Assembly: GCF_018130215.1 (NCBI RefSeq)
Contig: NZ_JAFCKQ010000016.1
Coordinates: 62,001 to 126,000 of the forward strand
Reading direction: 5' to 3'
Length of the DNA stretch: 64,000 bases
DNA from: Bradyrhizobium jicamae
GTDB taxonomy: Bacteria; Pseudomonadota; Alphaproteobacteria; Rhizobiales; Xanthobacteraceae
Below the pieces are notes generated by a model, which saw only the letters and a program-made list of their open reading frames with translations, was not told where the DNA came from and did not search any database. The position numbers were made by a program, and so were the translations under genes. Below are positions 33,648 through 41,166 of the stretch, piece after piece. How positions within the stretch are numbered: position 1 is the stretch's first letter; every line of letters begins with the position of its first letter.

Positions 33648-33887
33648 TCAGCTCTTCGCGTTCTTCTCGAGAAACTTCGTGGCGTCGCCGACGGTCAGAA
33701 TCGTTTCGGCGGCGTCGTCCGGAATCTCACAGCCGAATTCTTCTTCAAAGGCCATCACGAGCTCGACCGTGTCGAGGCTGTCGGCGCCGAGGTCATCGAT
33801 GAAGCTCGCGCTGTCGACCACCTTCTCGGGTTCGACACCGAGGTGTTCGACCACAATCTTCTTAACCCGCTCGCCAATCTCACTCAT
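33648..33887 (-). CDS. acpP: Acyl carrier protein
   Basis: This 79-residue acidic protein carries growing acyl chains on a phosphopantetheine arm. The attachment serine is in DDLGADSLDTVELVMAFEEE (Ser37), the classic ACP motif. It lies between fabG and fabF on the same strand. The 288-bp gap upstream (33888-34175) suggests its own promoter; I found no strong box there. Confidence 0.98.
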   Translation of the reverse strand: MSEIGERVKKIVVEHLGVEPEKVVDSASFIDDLGADSLDTVELVMAFEEEFGCEIPDDAAETILTVGDATKFLEKNAKS

Positions 33888-34175
33888 CGTTCAACCTCGT
33901 TGTTCCATTGGACCCGACCCCAAGACGATACGAGCCATCGTGGTCGTCTCGATTACTCAGTCGCGCATAGTCTTGATTCGGCCCGGTCGTAGCCGACTAA
34001 GCCCCGGCGAACGGCAGGCGTCGCCCCGCCAATATACAGGCTTTCAACATCCTGCAATGGCGTTCTTTGCCCATCCGTGGGGGGTTCAGCTATCATACTT
34101 CCAAAGCCTTGACTACACACCTGAACCGGCTCCCGGAAAGGGCCTTTCGCCGCATTGCGAGAGCCAGTAAGCAGC

Positions 34176-34913
34176 TCAAATCATGGCCATTCCGCCATTG
34201 ACGTGAATCGTCTGTCCGGTGACGTAAGCGGCCTCGTTCGAGGCCAGGTAGACCGCAGCCGCAGCGATATCCTCGGGCGTTCCGAGCCGCGCCGCAGGAA
34301 CCTTCGCCAGGATGGTCTCGCGCTGCTTGTCGTTGAGCGCATCCGTCATCGGCGTCTTGATGAAGCCCGGCGCGATGCAGTTGGCGGTCACGCCGCGCTT
34401 GGCATATTCGGCGCCCAGCGTCTTGATCAGGCCGATGATGCCGGCCTTCGACGCGGTGTAGTTGCCCTGCCCTGGATTGCCGGTGACGCCGACGATCGAG
34501 GTGATCGCGATGATCCGGCCGAAGCGCTTGCGCATCATCAGCTTGGTCGCGGCGCGCGCCAGGCGGAAGGTCGCGGTCAGGTTGACGGCGATGACGTCGT
34601 CCCAGTCTTCGTCGCGCAGCTGTACGAACAGATTGTCACGGGTGATGCCGGCATTGGCGATCAGGATGTCGACCTGCCCCATCGCAGCCTCCGCTGCCGG
34701 CACCAGCGCCTCGACATCCTCCTTGCTGGAGAGATTGCAAGGCAGCACGTGAACGCGTTCGCCGAGCTTGGCGGCAAAGCCGTCCAGCACCTCGCGCCGC
34801 GTACCGGAGATCGCAACCGTCGCGCCCTGCGCGTGCAGCGCCTGCGCGATCGCGCCGCCGATGCCTCCGGTCGCGCCCGTGACGAGCGCCGTCCTGCCAG
34901 TCAAGTCGAACAT
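34176..34913 (-). CDS. fabG: 3-oxoacyl-ACP reductase
   Basis: FabG reduces the 3-keto group during fatty-acid elongation with NADPH. The 245-residue protein has the Rossmann loop TGATGGIGGAIAQAL (residues 12-26), NAGITRDNL near 87, the catalytic Ser region ITSIVGVTGNPGQ and the YTASKAG active-site motif near 150. The C-terminal YVTGQTIHVNGGMAMI is typical of true FabG. It is 21 bp downstream of fabD. Confidence 0.97.
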   Translation of the reverse strand: MFDLTGRTALVTGATGGIGGAIAQALHAQGATVAISGTRREVLDGFAAKLGERVHVLPCNLSSKEDVEALVPAAEAAMGQVDILIANAGITRDNLFVQLRDEDWDDVIAVNLTATFRLARAATKLMMRKRFGRIIAITSIVGVTGNPGQGNYTASKAGIIGLIKTLGAEYAKRGVTANCIAPGFIKTPMTDALNDKQRETILAKVPAARLGTPEDIAAAAVYLASNEAAYVTGQTIHVNGGMAMI

Positions 34914-34934
34914 CGAAAATCTCCTCTCGGCTGG

Positions 34935-35888
34935 TTACGCCGAAGCCTTCAAGGCGTCCCTGGCCGCAACAATATCGTTGGGGCCGCCGACCGACACGCC
35001 GACCGCGCCGTCCGCAATGCGCTTGACCAGTCCGCTCAGCACCTTGCCGGCGCCGATCTCGAAGAACCGGGTCACGCCCCGCCCTGCCATATAGGCGACC
35101 GACTCGCGCCAGCGCACCGTCCCGGTGACCTGCTCGACCAGGCGACGGCGAATCTCGTCGGGATCGGTGATGGCGGCAGCCAGCACGTTGGAGACCAGCG
35201 GCGCCGCCGGCGCCTTGATGGTGACGCCGGCCAGCGCCTGCGCCATCGCATCGGCCGCCGGCTGCATCAGCTTGCAGTGGAAGGGGGCGGACACCGGAAG
35301 CAGCATCGCGCGTTTTGCCCCTTTGGTCCTGGCGATTTCCACCGCGCGATCGACGGCGGCCTTGTCGCCCGAAACAACGACCTGCCCGCCGCCATTGTCG
35401 TTGGCGGCCTGGCAGACCTGTCCCTGGGCGGCCTCGCTGGCGACCGCAACTGCCGCCTCATAGTCGAGGCCGAGCAGCGCGGCCATCGCGCCGGCGCCAA
35501 CCGGGACGGCCTTTTGCATTGCAAGGCCGCGGGTGCGCAGCAACCGCGCGGTGTCGCTGACGGTCAGGCTGCCGGCCGCCGCCAGCGCCGAATATTCGCC
35601 GAGCGAATGGCCGGCCACGAAGGCGGCGTCACGCCCGACCGAGAACCCCGCCTCGCTCTCCAGCACACGCAAGGTCGCGATCGACACCGCCATCAACGCC
35701 GGCTGGGCATTTTCGGTCAGTTGCAGCGTCTCGGCCGGACCATCCCAGATCGTCGCCGTCAGCTTCTCGCCGAGCGCAGCATCGACCTCGTCGAACACCG
35801 CCCTGGCTGCCGGAAAGGCCTCGGCCAGGGTCTTGCCCATGCCGACGGCCTGCGAGCCCTGCCCGGGAAACGTGAATGCTGCCGTCAT
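34935..35888 (-). CDS. fabD: Malonyl-CoA:ACP transacylase
   Basis: FabD loads malonyl groups onto ACP. The 317-residue protein begins with the family motif FTFPGQGSQAVGMG and has the nucleophile serine in VAGHSLGEYSALAAAG (Ser95). The catalytic histidine is in SAPFHCKLMQPA near residue 202. It heads the fabD-fabG-acpP-fabF series. Its leader contains a palindromic repeat fragment at 35924-35940. Confidence 0.97.
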   Translation of the reverse strand: MTAAFTFPGQGSQAVGMGKTLAEAFPAARAVFDEVDAALGEKLTATIWDGPAETLQLTENAQPALMAVSIATLRVLESEAGFSVGRDAAFVAGHSLGEYSALAAAGSLTVSDTARLLRTRGLAMQKAVPVGAGAMAALLGLDYEAAVAVASEAAQGQVCQAANDNGGGQVVVSGDKAAVDRAVEIARTKGAKRAMLLPVSAPFHCKLMQPAADAMAQALAGVTIKAPAAPLVSNVLAAAITDPDEIRRRLVEQVTGTVRWRESVAYMAGRGVTRFFEIGAGKVLSGLVKRIADGAVGVSVGGPNDIVAARDALKASA

Positions 35889-35923
35889 CGGCGCTCCCTA
35901 CCTTGTTGAGCGTGATCTTCGCG

Positions 35924-35940
35924 CAAACGCTTGGCGTTTG
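35924..35940. repeat. Short palindrome in the fabD leader
   Basis: CAAACGC (35924-35930) pairs with GCGTTTG (35934-35940) around TTG. The flanking TCGCG before and TCGCG after it resemble a GCGCAAACGC...GCGTTTGTCGCG element that I recall as dispersed in Bradyrhizobium. It lies about 40 bp before the fabD start on the transcript side. Confidence 0.5.
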
Positions 35941-36110
35941 TCGCGGGGGAAATTGCTGTCCGCGTCGCGCGAAAAGCGCCCCGGCGGGTCCGGACAACGG
36001 CTTGAGCCCTGCCCCGGACCGGGCCGTAAGACACTGATGATGGCCACCATGTCAAGCCGCGCCGGCGGAACCCTGGGGATGCAGGTGGGGATGCCGGAGA
36101 GGGATTCGGG

Positions 36111-37136
36111 CTAGAACCCGCCGGCATTCTGGTCGGCGTTAACCCTGCCGCCGGCCCGCGCCCGGCGCGCGCTGTTGACCAGCTGCCCCGGACGATCCTC
36201 GTGGTCGGGCCTCGCGGTCGCCAGCCGCAGCACGGCGGCATAGCCCGGCTGCACCTCCATCCGCTCGGCATAGCGGCTCCGGCCCAGAATGCGGTGGACG
36301 CGCGGCAGGTTGTAGCAGGGCACGTAGAACAGCAGGTGATGCTCGAGATGGTAGTTCACGTAGTAAGGCGCGACGAACAGCCGTTCGAGGACGTTGGCGT
36401 GCGTGGTGCGGGTGTTGCGCAAGGGATCGGCGCTGTCGGGGACCACCGCGTGCTCGGCGATGTTGCGGATGCGCGTGATCACCATCATCCAGGTGAACAG
36501 CGGCACCAGCCACAACAGCGGATAGGCCCACCACACGCCGGCAGCGGCCAGGCCTGCGAACAGCACCGCGTTGGTCACGCATTGCGGGCCGAGCTTCTCC
36601 CAGAAGTTCGCGGCGCGCCGCGACAGCGGCCATTCGCTCGGGCCGAACGCGTTGAGCAGCTGCGCCTTGCGCTGCTGGTAGCCGGTCTGGCCCGTGATAT
36701 CGCGGAAGAATTTGCGGCGATAGCTCATCTTCGTGATCGGAAACGGCGCCGACAGCACGAGGTCGGGGTCATCCTCCTGCTGCGTTCGCGCGTGGTGCTG
36801 CAGGTGATAGCGGCGATAGCCGCGCGTCTCGGCGAAGATCGGATAGGCGCAGAACCACTGGCTCAGCGCCAGGTTGGTCTTCTCGTCCGCCGAGAGGCAG
36901 CCATGCGCGCCGTCATGCATCAGGATCGCAAGCCCGAGCTGGCGCGAGCCGATGATCGCGACCGCAAGCAGATAGGTCAGCGGATTGGGCCACCATGCGA
37001 CCAGCGCGACCGCGCCTGCTATCAACGCCCAGGCATGCGCGATCAGGGCGACGCCCTTCCATGTCTTGCGCTGGCGGACCGCAACCAGTTCATCCTCGGT
37101 CAGGAAATCGCGGGCACGCATGCGGAGCGCGGTCAT
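36111..37136 (-). CDS. Membrane fatty-acid desaturase family protein
   Basis: This 341-residue integral membrane di-iron enzyme introduces double bonds or hydroxyls into lipids. It has the three histidine boxes HDGAH (near residue 75), HLQHH (near 110) and HLEHH (near 265), separated by membrane helices. The last box, NYHLEHHLLFYVPCYNLPR, is typical of the fatty-acid desaturase type-1 family. Substrate (acyl lipid, sphingolipid or carotenoid) is not determined. It overlaps the end of the upstream TetR gene by 4 bp and so is coupled to it. It shares strand and neighbourhood with the fab genes. Confidence 0.9.
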   Translation of the reverse strand: MTALRMRARDFLTEDELVAVRQRKTWKGVALIAHAWALIAGAVALVAWWPNPLTYLLAVAIIGSRQLGLAILMHDGAHGCLSADEKTNLALSQWFCAYPIFAETRGYRRYHLQHHARTQQEDDPDLVLSAPFPITKMSYRRKFFRDITGQTGYQQRKAQLLNAFGPSEWPLSRRAANFWEKLGPQCVTNAVLFAGLAAAGVWWAYPLLWLVPLFTWMMVITRIRNIAEHAVVPDSADPLRNTRTTHANVLERLFVAPYYVNYHLEHHLLFYVPCYNLPRVHRILGRSRYAERMEVQPGYAAVLRLATARPDHEDRPGQLVNSARRARAGGRVNADQNAGGF

Positions 37137-37849
37137 GAGCTGGTCTCCTCATCCGATGAGGCTGAAGTGTCGCGATTGCGGTTGCCAACAAGGCGCAGGC
37201 GCATGCCATCATTGCCCGAGGTCGCGGTTGCCTGCTCGCCGAGGGCGCGCAGCAGCTCGCCGCACATCTCCTCCGCCGCCCGGCCCATCGCAAAACCTTC
37301 GACGATGACGCCGATCGCGACCGCCCAGAATCGCCGCGAGCTCTCCTCCGGCGCACGCAGCGTTCGCCAGCCGTGCCGTTCGACCTGTCCCGCATAGGCG
37401 CGCGCGCCTTCACTGTGCAGGCGCTCGATGGTGCGTTCGACCAATGGTGCGAGATCCTGGCGGCGCCGCGTCAGGGTCAGGGCTTCGGCGAAGAAGGCGA
37501 CCGTGTCCGTCGCAGTCACGGTCTCGGCCAGCGCATGCGTGTAATCGCGCGGCGTGAGGGCGTTGAGAGCGGCCCGCTCGGTGGCGCGAGCCAGATAGAG
37601 CATGTCGCGGCAGGCAGCCTCGACGAACAGCGCCTCCTTGGTGCGGAAGTAATAGGTGATCTGACTGGGAAAGGCGTCCGCCGCGGCGGCGATGTCGGAG
37701 ATCGAGGTCCCGGACAGCCCGCGCTCCTTGAACAGTCGGCTGGCGCCATCGAGCAACTGGGAGCGCATCTTGCGACCTGCCGAGCGCGTCGCGCGGACTG
37801 CGTGCTTCGGGTCTGGTGCGGGCATGCCGGCGGTCTCCGAACCCATCAT
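37133..37849 (-). CDS. TetR family regulator coupled to the desaturase
   Basis: The 238-residue protein has a TetR DNA-binding domain: a helix-turn-helix in GLSGTSISDIAAAADAFPSQITYYFRTKEALF (split: GLSGTSISDIAAAADA then FPSQITYYFRTKEALF) at about residues 50-82. The C-terminal ligand domain is less conserved and ends in a Ser/Asp-rich tail. The ATG at 37849 (or the next codon, 37846) follows AGAAGGA. A perfect 8+1+8 dyad lies 15 bp upstream, so autoregulation is likely. Overlap with the desaturase start suggests that it controls that gene, as DesT does in Pseudomonas; the ligand is inferred to be an acyl-CoA. Confidence 0.88.
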   Translation of the reverse strand: MMGSETAGMPAPDPKHAVRATRSAGRKMRSQLLDGASRLFKERGLSGTSISDIAAAADAFPSQITYYFRTKEALFVEAACRDMLYLARATERAALNALTPRDYTHALAETVTATDTVAFFAEALTLTRRRQDLAPLVERTIERLHSEGARAYAGQVERHGWRTLRAPEESSRRFWAVAIGVIVEGFAMGRAAEEMCGELLRALGEQATATSGNDGMRLRLVGNRNRDTSASSDEETSS

Positions 37850-37864
37850 GATCCTTCTTGCGTA

Positions 37865-37881
37865 TTTGTATGCCATACAAA
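37865..37881. promoter_or_regulatory. Operator-like perfect dyad for the TetR regulator
   Basis: TTTGTATG (37865-37872) and CATACAAA (37874-37881) form a perfect inverted repeat around one base. It begins 15 bp before the TetR start codon, in an AT-rich patch that contrasts with its surroundings. Position and symmetry fit TetR autoregulation. Confidence 0.75.
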
Positions 37882-37979
37882 CAAAGAAATCAACACAAAA
37901 TTGCCAGGAGGTTTGCCTTGGGGAGCCCCTCGACCGCCCCCGCCCTACAATCGGCGGCCCGGTTCGGGGTTGTGAGCGC

Positions 37980-38007
37980 TTGCCATTGCGGCCAAAATCC
38001 TTATAAA
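37980..38007 (+). promoter_or_regulatory. Putative promoter of the rpsF operon
   Basis: TTGCCA (37980-37985) and TATAAA (38002-38007) are separated by 16 bp and lie about 190 bp before the rpsF ATG. Both are close to the sigma-70 consensus, and the next 180 bp would form the rpsF leader. Confidence 0.6.
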
Positions 38008-38128
38008 GCGCGCATCCGTGGGCCCCGGCCGGGAGCTGAACGGACGGTCTCAGCAAATTCACCTCGTTGATTTTGATGTGGCAGGGCCAGTCGGCCCGTC
38101 GTCCCGTGCTTCCGCCTTCTGAGCAGCA

Positions 38129-38192
38129 TCGAGTCCTTTCCGAAGGTCTCGAAGGGCTTGTCGCCGGGAACCGCGCCAACACTAGGAAAGGA
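38129..38192 (+). promoter_or_regulatory. Candidate rpsF leader with alternative pairings (possible S6:S18 autoregulatory element)
   Basis: The leader has a hairpin CGAG-T-CCTT / AAGG-T-CTCG (38130-38151) closed by the loop TCCG. The stretch TCCTTTCC (38134-38141), which forms its left arm, is also perfectly complementary to GGAAAGGA (38185-38192), the ribosome-binding site of rpsF. The two pairings exclude each other. A CCG loop in the rpsF leader is a feature of the known S6:S18-binding motif, but I have not matched it to that model. Confidence 0.45.
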
Positions 38193-38197
38193 CAGCC

Positions 38198-38671
38198 ATG
38201 GCTCTTTACGAGCATGTTTTTCTCGCGCGTCAGGACGCGAGCAGCCAGCAGGTCGAAGAACTGACCGCCCAGATGACCGGTATCGTCGAACAGGGCGGCG
38301 GCAAGGTCACCAAGACCGAGAATTGGGGCGTGCGCTCCCTCACCTACCGCATGAACAAGAACCGCAAGGCACATTTCGTGCTGATGAACATCGACGCTCC
38401 GTCGGCTGTCGTCACCGAGATCGAGCGCCAGGAGCGGATCAGCGAAGACGTCATCCGCTATCTCACCGTACGCGTCGAAGAGCACGAGGAAGGCCCGTCC
38501 GCGATGATGCGCAAGGCCGACCGTGACCGCGAGCGCGACGATCGCGGCGGCGGCTTCCGCGGCGACAGGGAGGGCGGTTTCCGTGGTGATCGTGATCGCG
38601 ATGGCGGTGGTTTCCGTGGCGACCGTGGCCCGCGCCGTCCGCGCGAAGAAGACGCAGCGACCGAGGAGTAA
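38198..38671 (+). CDS. rpsF: 30S ribosomal protein S6
   Basis: S6 binds the central domain of 16S rRNA with S18. The 157-residue protein has the standard fold up to about residue 100 (MALYEHVFLARQDASSQQVE ... EDVIRYLTVRVEEHEEGPSA). It then carries a hydrophilic Arg/Gly/Asp tail with three FRGDR motifs (GGGFRGDREGGFRGDR) and an acidic end. Extended S6 tails are common in alphaproteobacteria, but this one is repetitive at the DNA level too. The AGGAAAGGA ribosome-binding site precedes the ATG. rpsR follows after 6 bp. Confidence 0.97.
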   Translation: MALYEHVFLARQDASSQQVEELTAQMTGIVEQGGGKVTKTENWGVRSLTYRMNKNRKAHFVLMNIDAPSAVVTEIERQERISEDVIRYLTVRVEEHEEGPSAMMRKADRDRERDDRGGGFRGDREGGFRGDRDRDGGGFRGDRGPRRPREEDAATEE

Positions 38672-38677
38672 AGAATC

Positions 38678-38917
38678 ATGGCTGAAGCTGGTGCCCGCCG
38701 TCCGTTTTTCCGTCGCCGCAAGTCCTGCCCGTTCACGGGCGCGAATGCGCCGAAGATCGACTACAAGGATTCCAAGCTGCTGATGCGTTACGTCTCCGAG
38801 CGCGGCAAGATCGTGCCGAGCCGCATCACCGCCGTCTCCGCCAAGAAGCAGCGTGAACTCGCCCGCGCCATCAAGCGCTCGCGTTTCCTCGGCCTCCTGC
38901 CCTACGTTATCAGGTAA
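38678..38917 (+). CDS. rpsR: 30S ribosomal protein S18
   Basis: S18 pairs with S6 on the platform of the small subunit. The 79-residue basic protein has the family motif FRRRKSCPFTGANAPKIDYKD (in parts RRKSCPFTGANAPKIDYKD) and IVPSRITAVSAKKQRELARA, ending FLGLLPYVIR. Length is normal. It is followed by a strong hairpin and then the DUF2232 gene. Confidence 0.98.
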   Translation: MAEAGARRPFFRRRKSCPFTGANAPKIDYKDSKLLMRYVSERGKIVPSRITAVSAKKQRELARAIKRSRFLGLLPYVIR

Positions 38918-38935
38918 TCGCCTTCGGCCGGCGGC

Positions 38936-38959
38936 CCGTGCCGCCGGCCCGTTATTCTC
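38936..38959 (+). terminator. Hairpin after rpsR
   Basis: GGCCGGCGGC (38936-38945) pairs perfectly with GCCGCCGGCC (38950-38959) around a CCGT loop and is followed by a weak T-rich tail. It may partly terminate transcription after rpsF-rpsR and lower expression of the downstream genes. Confidence 0.65.
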
Positions 38960-39043
38960 ATAAGGCTTCCGGGTCGTCCGGTCGCCGATGGTTGGGGTTC
39001 TCGACGGAGTGCCTCTAACCGCTCGAAAGGAGCGGGACAGCTG

Positions 39044-40012
39044 ATGATCGCGATCTTCATCGTTGCCATTGCCGCCGGCGCAGCGTCGGGGCTGATGTTC
39101 GCCTCGGTCATTTCGGGCGAACTGATCTCGTTGCTGCTGTTCTACCTCGCGCCGCTGCCGCTGATGGTGACCGCGCTCGGCTGGGGGCCGCTTGCTGCCG
39201 CCATCGGCGGCATCGCGGCGGCCGCAGGTCTCGGCGCGATCTTTGGACTTCCCTACTGCATCGCCTTTGCCGTGATCGTCGCCCTGCCCGGTTGGTGGCT
39301 TGGCCATCTCGCTTTGCTCGGCCGGCCGATCGAATCGGCCACCGACGGCGCGGAATCCGCTCCGCCGCAGTTCGAATGGTATCCGGTCGGCCGCATCGTG
39401 CTCTGGATCGCGGCTTTCGCCCTCATCACCACGACAGCTGCACTGCTGACGCTTGGCTCGGATGCGGAGACCATCCACGTGGCGATGCGGCGCGGCCTGC
39501 TCAGGATCATCAGCGCCGCGGCCGACGGGCAGACTGGCGGAGATATCGAGCGGTTCGTCGACGTGATGGTGGCGATGGCGCCGATCGCGGGGTCGATGGT
39601 CGCGATGGTCACGCTGACGCTGAACCTGTGGCTTGCCGGCAAGGTCACGCAGACCTCCGGGCGGCTGAACCGGCCGTGGCCGGATCTGCGCGCGACCGCG
39701 CTGCCGCCGATGACGCTGGTCGCGCTGCTGGTGGCACTCGGCCTCAGCTTCGTCGGCGGCCTCCTCGCGATCCTGGCGCAGGTCGTCTCGACGGCACTGA
39801 TGATCGCCTTCGCGATCATCGGCTTCGCCGTGCTGCATACGGTGACGCTGTCGCTCAACAGCCGCGGCTTCTGGCTGTTCTGCACCTACGCCATCGTCGT
39901 CGTGTTCGCCTGGCCGCTGGCCGCGCTGATTGCGCTCGGCATCGCCGACGCGCTGTTCGGACTGCGGCAGCGCTATTTGCGCTCGAGGCCGCCGCCGTTG
40001 CCTGCATCTTGA
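39044..40012 (+). CDS. DUF2232-type multi-pass membrane protein
   Basis: The 322-residue protein has eight or nine hydrophobic helices (for example FIVAIAAGAASGLMFASVIS at the start and LVALLVALGLSFVGGLLAIL near 225). A short loop rich in acidic residues lies near residue 100. The fold and the position between rpsR and rplI match DUF2232 (YybS-like) proteins, whose function is not known. RPsR-DUF2232-RplI order is conserved in Rhizobiales. The ATG at 39044 follows AAAGGAG. Confidence 0.85.
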   Translation: MIAIFIVAIAAGAASGLMFASVISGELISLLLFYLAPLPLMVTALGWGPLAAAIGGIAAAAGLGAIFGLPYCIAFAVIVALPGWWLGHLALLGRPIESATDGAESAPPQFEWYPVGRIVLWIAAFALITTTAALLTLGSDAETIHVAMRRGLLRIISAAADGQTGGDIERFVDVMVAMAPIAGSMVAMVTLTLNLWLAGKVTQTSGRLNRPWPDLRATALPPMTLVALLVALGLSFVGGLLAILAQVVSTALMIAFAIIGFAVLHTVTLSLNSRGFWLFCTYAIVVVFAWPLAALIALGIADALFGLRQRYLRSRPPPLPAS

Positions 40013-40063
40013 TATCCGATCCAACCACTCAAACCGATACTTAGCATCTAAAGGAGAACGAAA

Positions 40064-40663
40064 ATGGAAGTCATTCTGCTGGAGCGCGTCGCCAAGCTTG
40101 GCCAGATGGGCGAGGTCGTGCGCGTCAAGGACGGGTTCGCCCGCAACTTCTTGCTGAAGCGCGGCAAGGCGCTGCGCGCCACCGAAGCGAACCGCGCCAA
40201 GTATGACGGCATGAAGGCCGAGCTCGAGGCCAACAACATCAAGGCCAAGGGTGAAGCCGGCAAGGTCGCCGAGAAGATCGACGGCCGCGACATCGTCATC
40301 ATCCGCCAGGCCTCCGAATCCGGCCAGCTGTTCGGCTCGGTCTCGGTGCGCGACATCGTCATGGCGCTCGCCGCCGACGGCATCACGGTCTCGCGTCCGC
40401 AGGTCTGGCTGGACTCGCCGATCAAGGTGATCGGCCAGCAGAAGGTGACGATCGCCGTCCACCCGGAAGTCGAGACCAGCGTCAACGTGACTGTCGCCCG
40501 CTCCGCCGAGGAAGCCGATCGCATCAAGCGCGGCGAGGACATCTCGACCCGCCAGGAAGACCAGGACGCCGCCGCGGAGGCGCTGGCCGCCGCCGGCGAG
40601 TTCTTCGATCCGGAAGCCCAGCACGACGATGCCGAGCCGGCTCCGGCCGCCGAAGAGAAGTAA
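40064..40663 (+). CDS. rplI: 50S ribosomal protein L9
   Basis: L9 binds 23S rRNA domain V and helps keep the reading frame. The 199-residue protein begins MEVILLERVAKLGQMGEVVR with the conserved KDGFARNFLLKRGKALRA. It has the long connecting helix (ANRAKYDGMKAELEANNIKA) and the C-terminal domain (LFGSVSVRDIVMALAADGI). An extra acidic tail of some 45 residues (EDQDAAAEALAAAGEFFDPE) exceeds the ~150-residue E. coli form, as usual in this order. AAAGGAG precedes the start. Confidence 0.98.
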   Translation: MEVILLERVAKLGQMGEVVRVKDGFARNFLLKRGKALRATEANRAKYDGMKAELEANNIKAKGEAGKVAEKIDGRDIVIIRQASESGQLFGSVSVRDIVMALAADGITVSRPQVWLDSPIKVIGQQKVTIAVHPEVETSVNVTVARSAEEADRIKRGEDISTRQEDQDAAAEALAAAGEFFDPEAQHDDAEPAPAAEEK

Positions 40664-40689
40664 GCGCGTCTCGATTGCTCCATCGACTG

Positions 40690-40715
40690 AAGCCCGGCCC
40701 CTCAGGCCGGGCTTT
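40690..40715. terminator. Bidirectional terminator after rplI
   Basis: AAGCCCGGCC (40690-40699) pairs with GGCCGGGCTT (40705-40714) around CCTCA, followed by T. It lies between convergent rplI and the thioesterase gene, whose stop codon is inside it. Confidence 0.8.
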
Positions 40716-41166
40716 GGATTCGTGCCGCGGCCTCTTCATCGAGCATCGCGATCGAGGCGAGCGCGGTCGCGGTATGCTTTTCCCTGCCGTCGATCACGCA
40801 GAACACATCGGCCGCGACCACCGCGACCTGACGTCCCGGCTTGATCACCCGCGCGCGGCAGATCAGCCGGTCGCCTGACGCCGGTGACAGCAGGTTCAGC
40901 TTGTACTCCGCCGTCAGGACCGGCTGACCGCGCGACGTCGCTGCAGCGATCGTCGTCGCGTTGTCGACCAGGAACGCCGTCACCCCGCCATGAAACAGGC
41001 CGTGCTGCTGCAACAGCTCGGGCCGGCGGTCGACCGCAAGCGTGCAGGTGCCGCGCGACAGCTCGGCCAATTCCGCGCCGACATGGCCCATGAATCCCTG
41101 CCGTCCGACATTGGCGCGGATTCGCATTGCGATCGGTGCGAAATCCGGATCGGTCTGTTCGCTCAT
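40702..41166 (-). CDS. PaaI-type hotdog thioesterase
   Basis: This 154-residue hotdog-fold protein should hydrolyse an acyl- or aryl-CoA. The signature HGLFHGGVTAFLVDNATTIA (about residues 55-74) contains the catalytic-loop HGG and the Asp that activates water. SPASGDRLICRARVIKPGR follows. Length suits the PaaI group; phenylacetate-pathway genes are not nearby, so the substrate is open. Its ATG overlaps the end of the upstream TetR gene by 4 bp, so the regulator and enzyme are coupled. Confidence 0.88.
   Translation of the reverse strand: MSEQTDPDFAPIAMRIRANVGRQGFMGHVGAELAELSRGTCTLAVDRRPELLQQHGLFHGGVTAFLVDNATTIAAATSRGQPVLTAEYKLNLLSPASGDRLICRARVIKPGRQVAVVAADVFCVIDGREKHTATALASIAMLDEEAAARIQSPA

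Larger units (their letters stand above)
37850..38197. other. Divergent intergenic region TetR / rpsF
   Basis: The 348 bp contain the TetR operator (37865-37881), a sigma-70-like promoter toward rpsF (37980-38007) and a roughly 180-nt rpsF leader with a strong hairpin (38129-38152). I see no gene in it. Confidence 0.7.

Noticed and set aside
32381..33802. 473-residue plus-strand frame opposite fabF
   Set aside because: Antisense shadow of the ketoacyl synthase gene, running into acpP.
37852..40624. A frame extending the TetR gene upstream to 40624 (1163 residues in total)
   Set aside because: It runs antisense through rpsF, rpsR, the DUF2232 gene and rplI. The TetR family N-terminus and operator place the real start at 37849.
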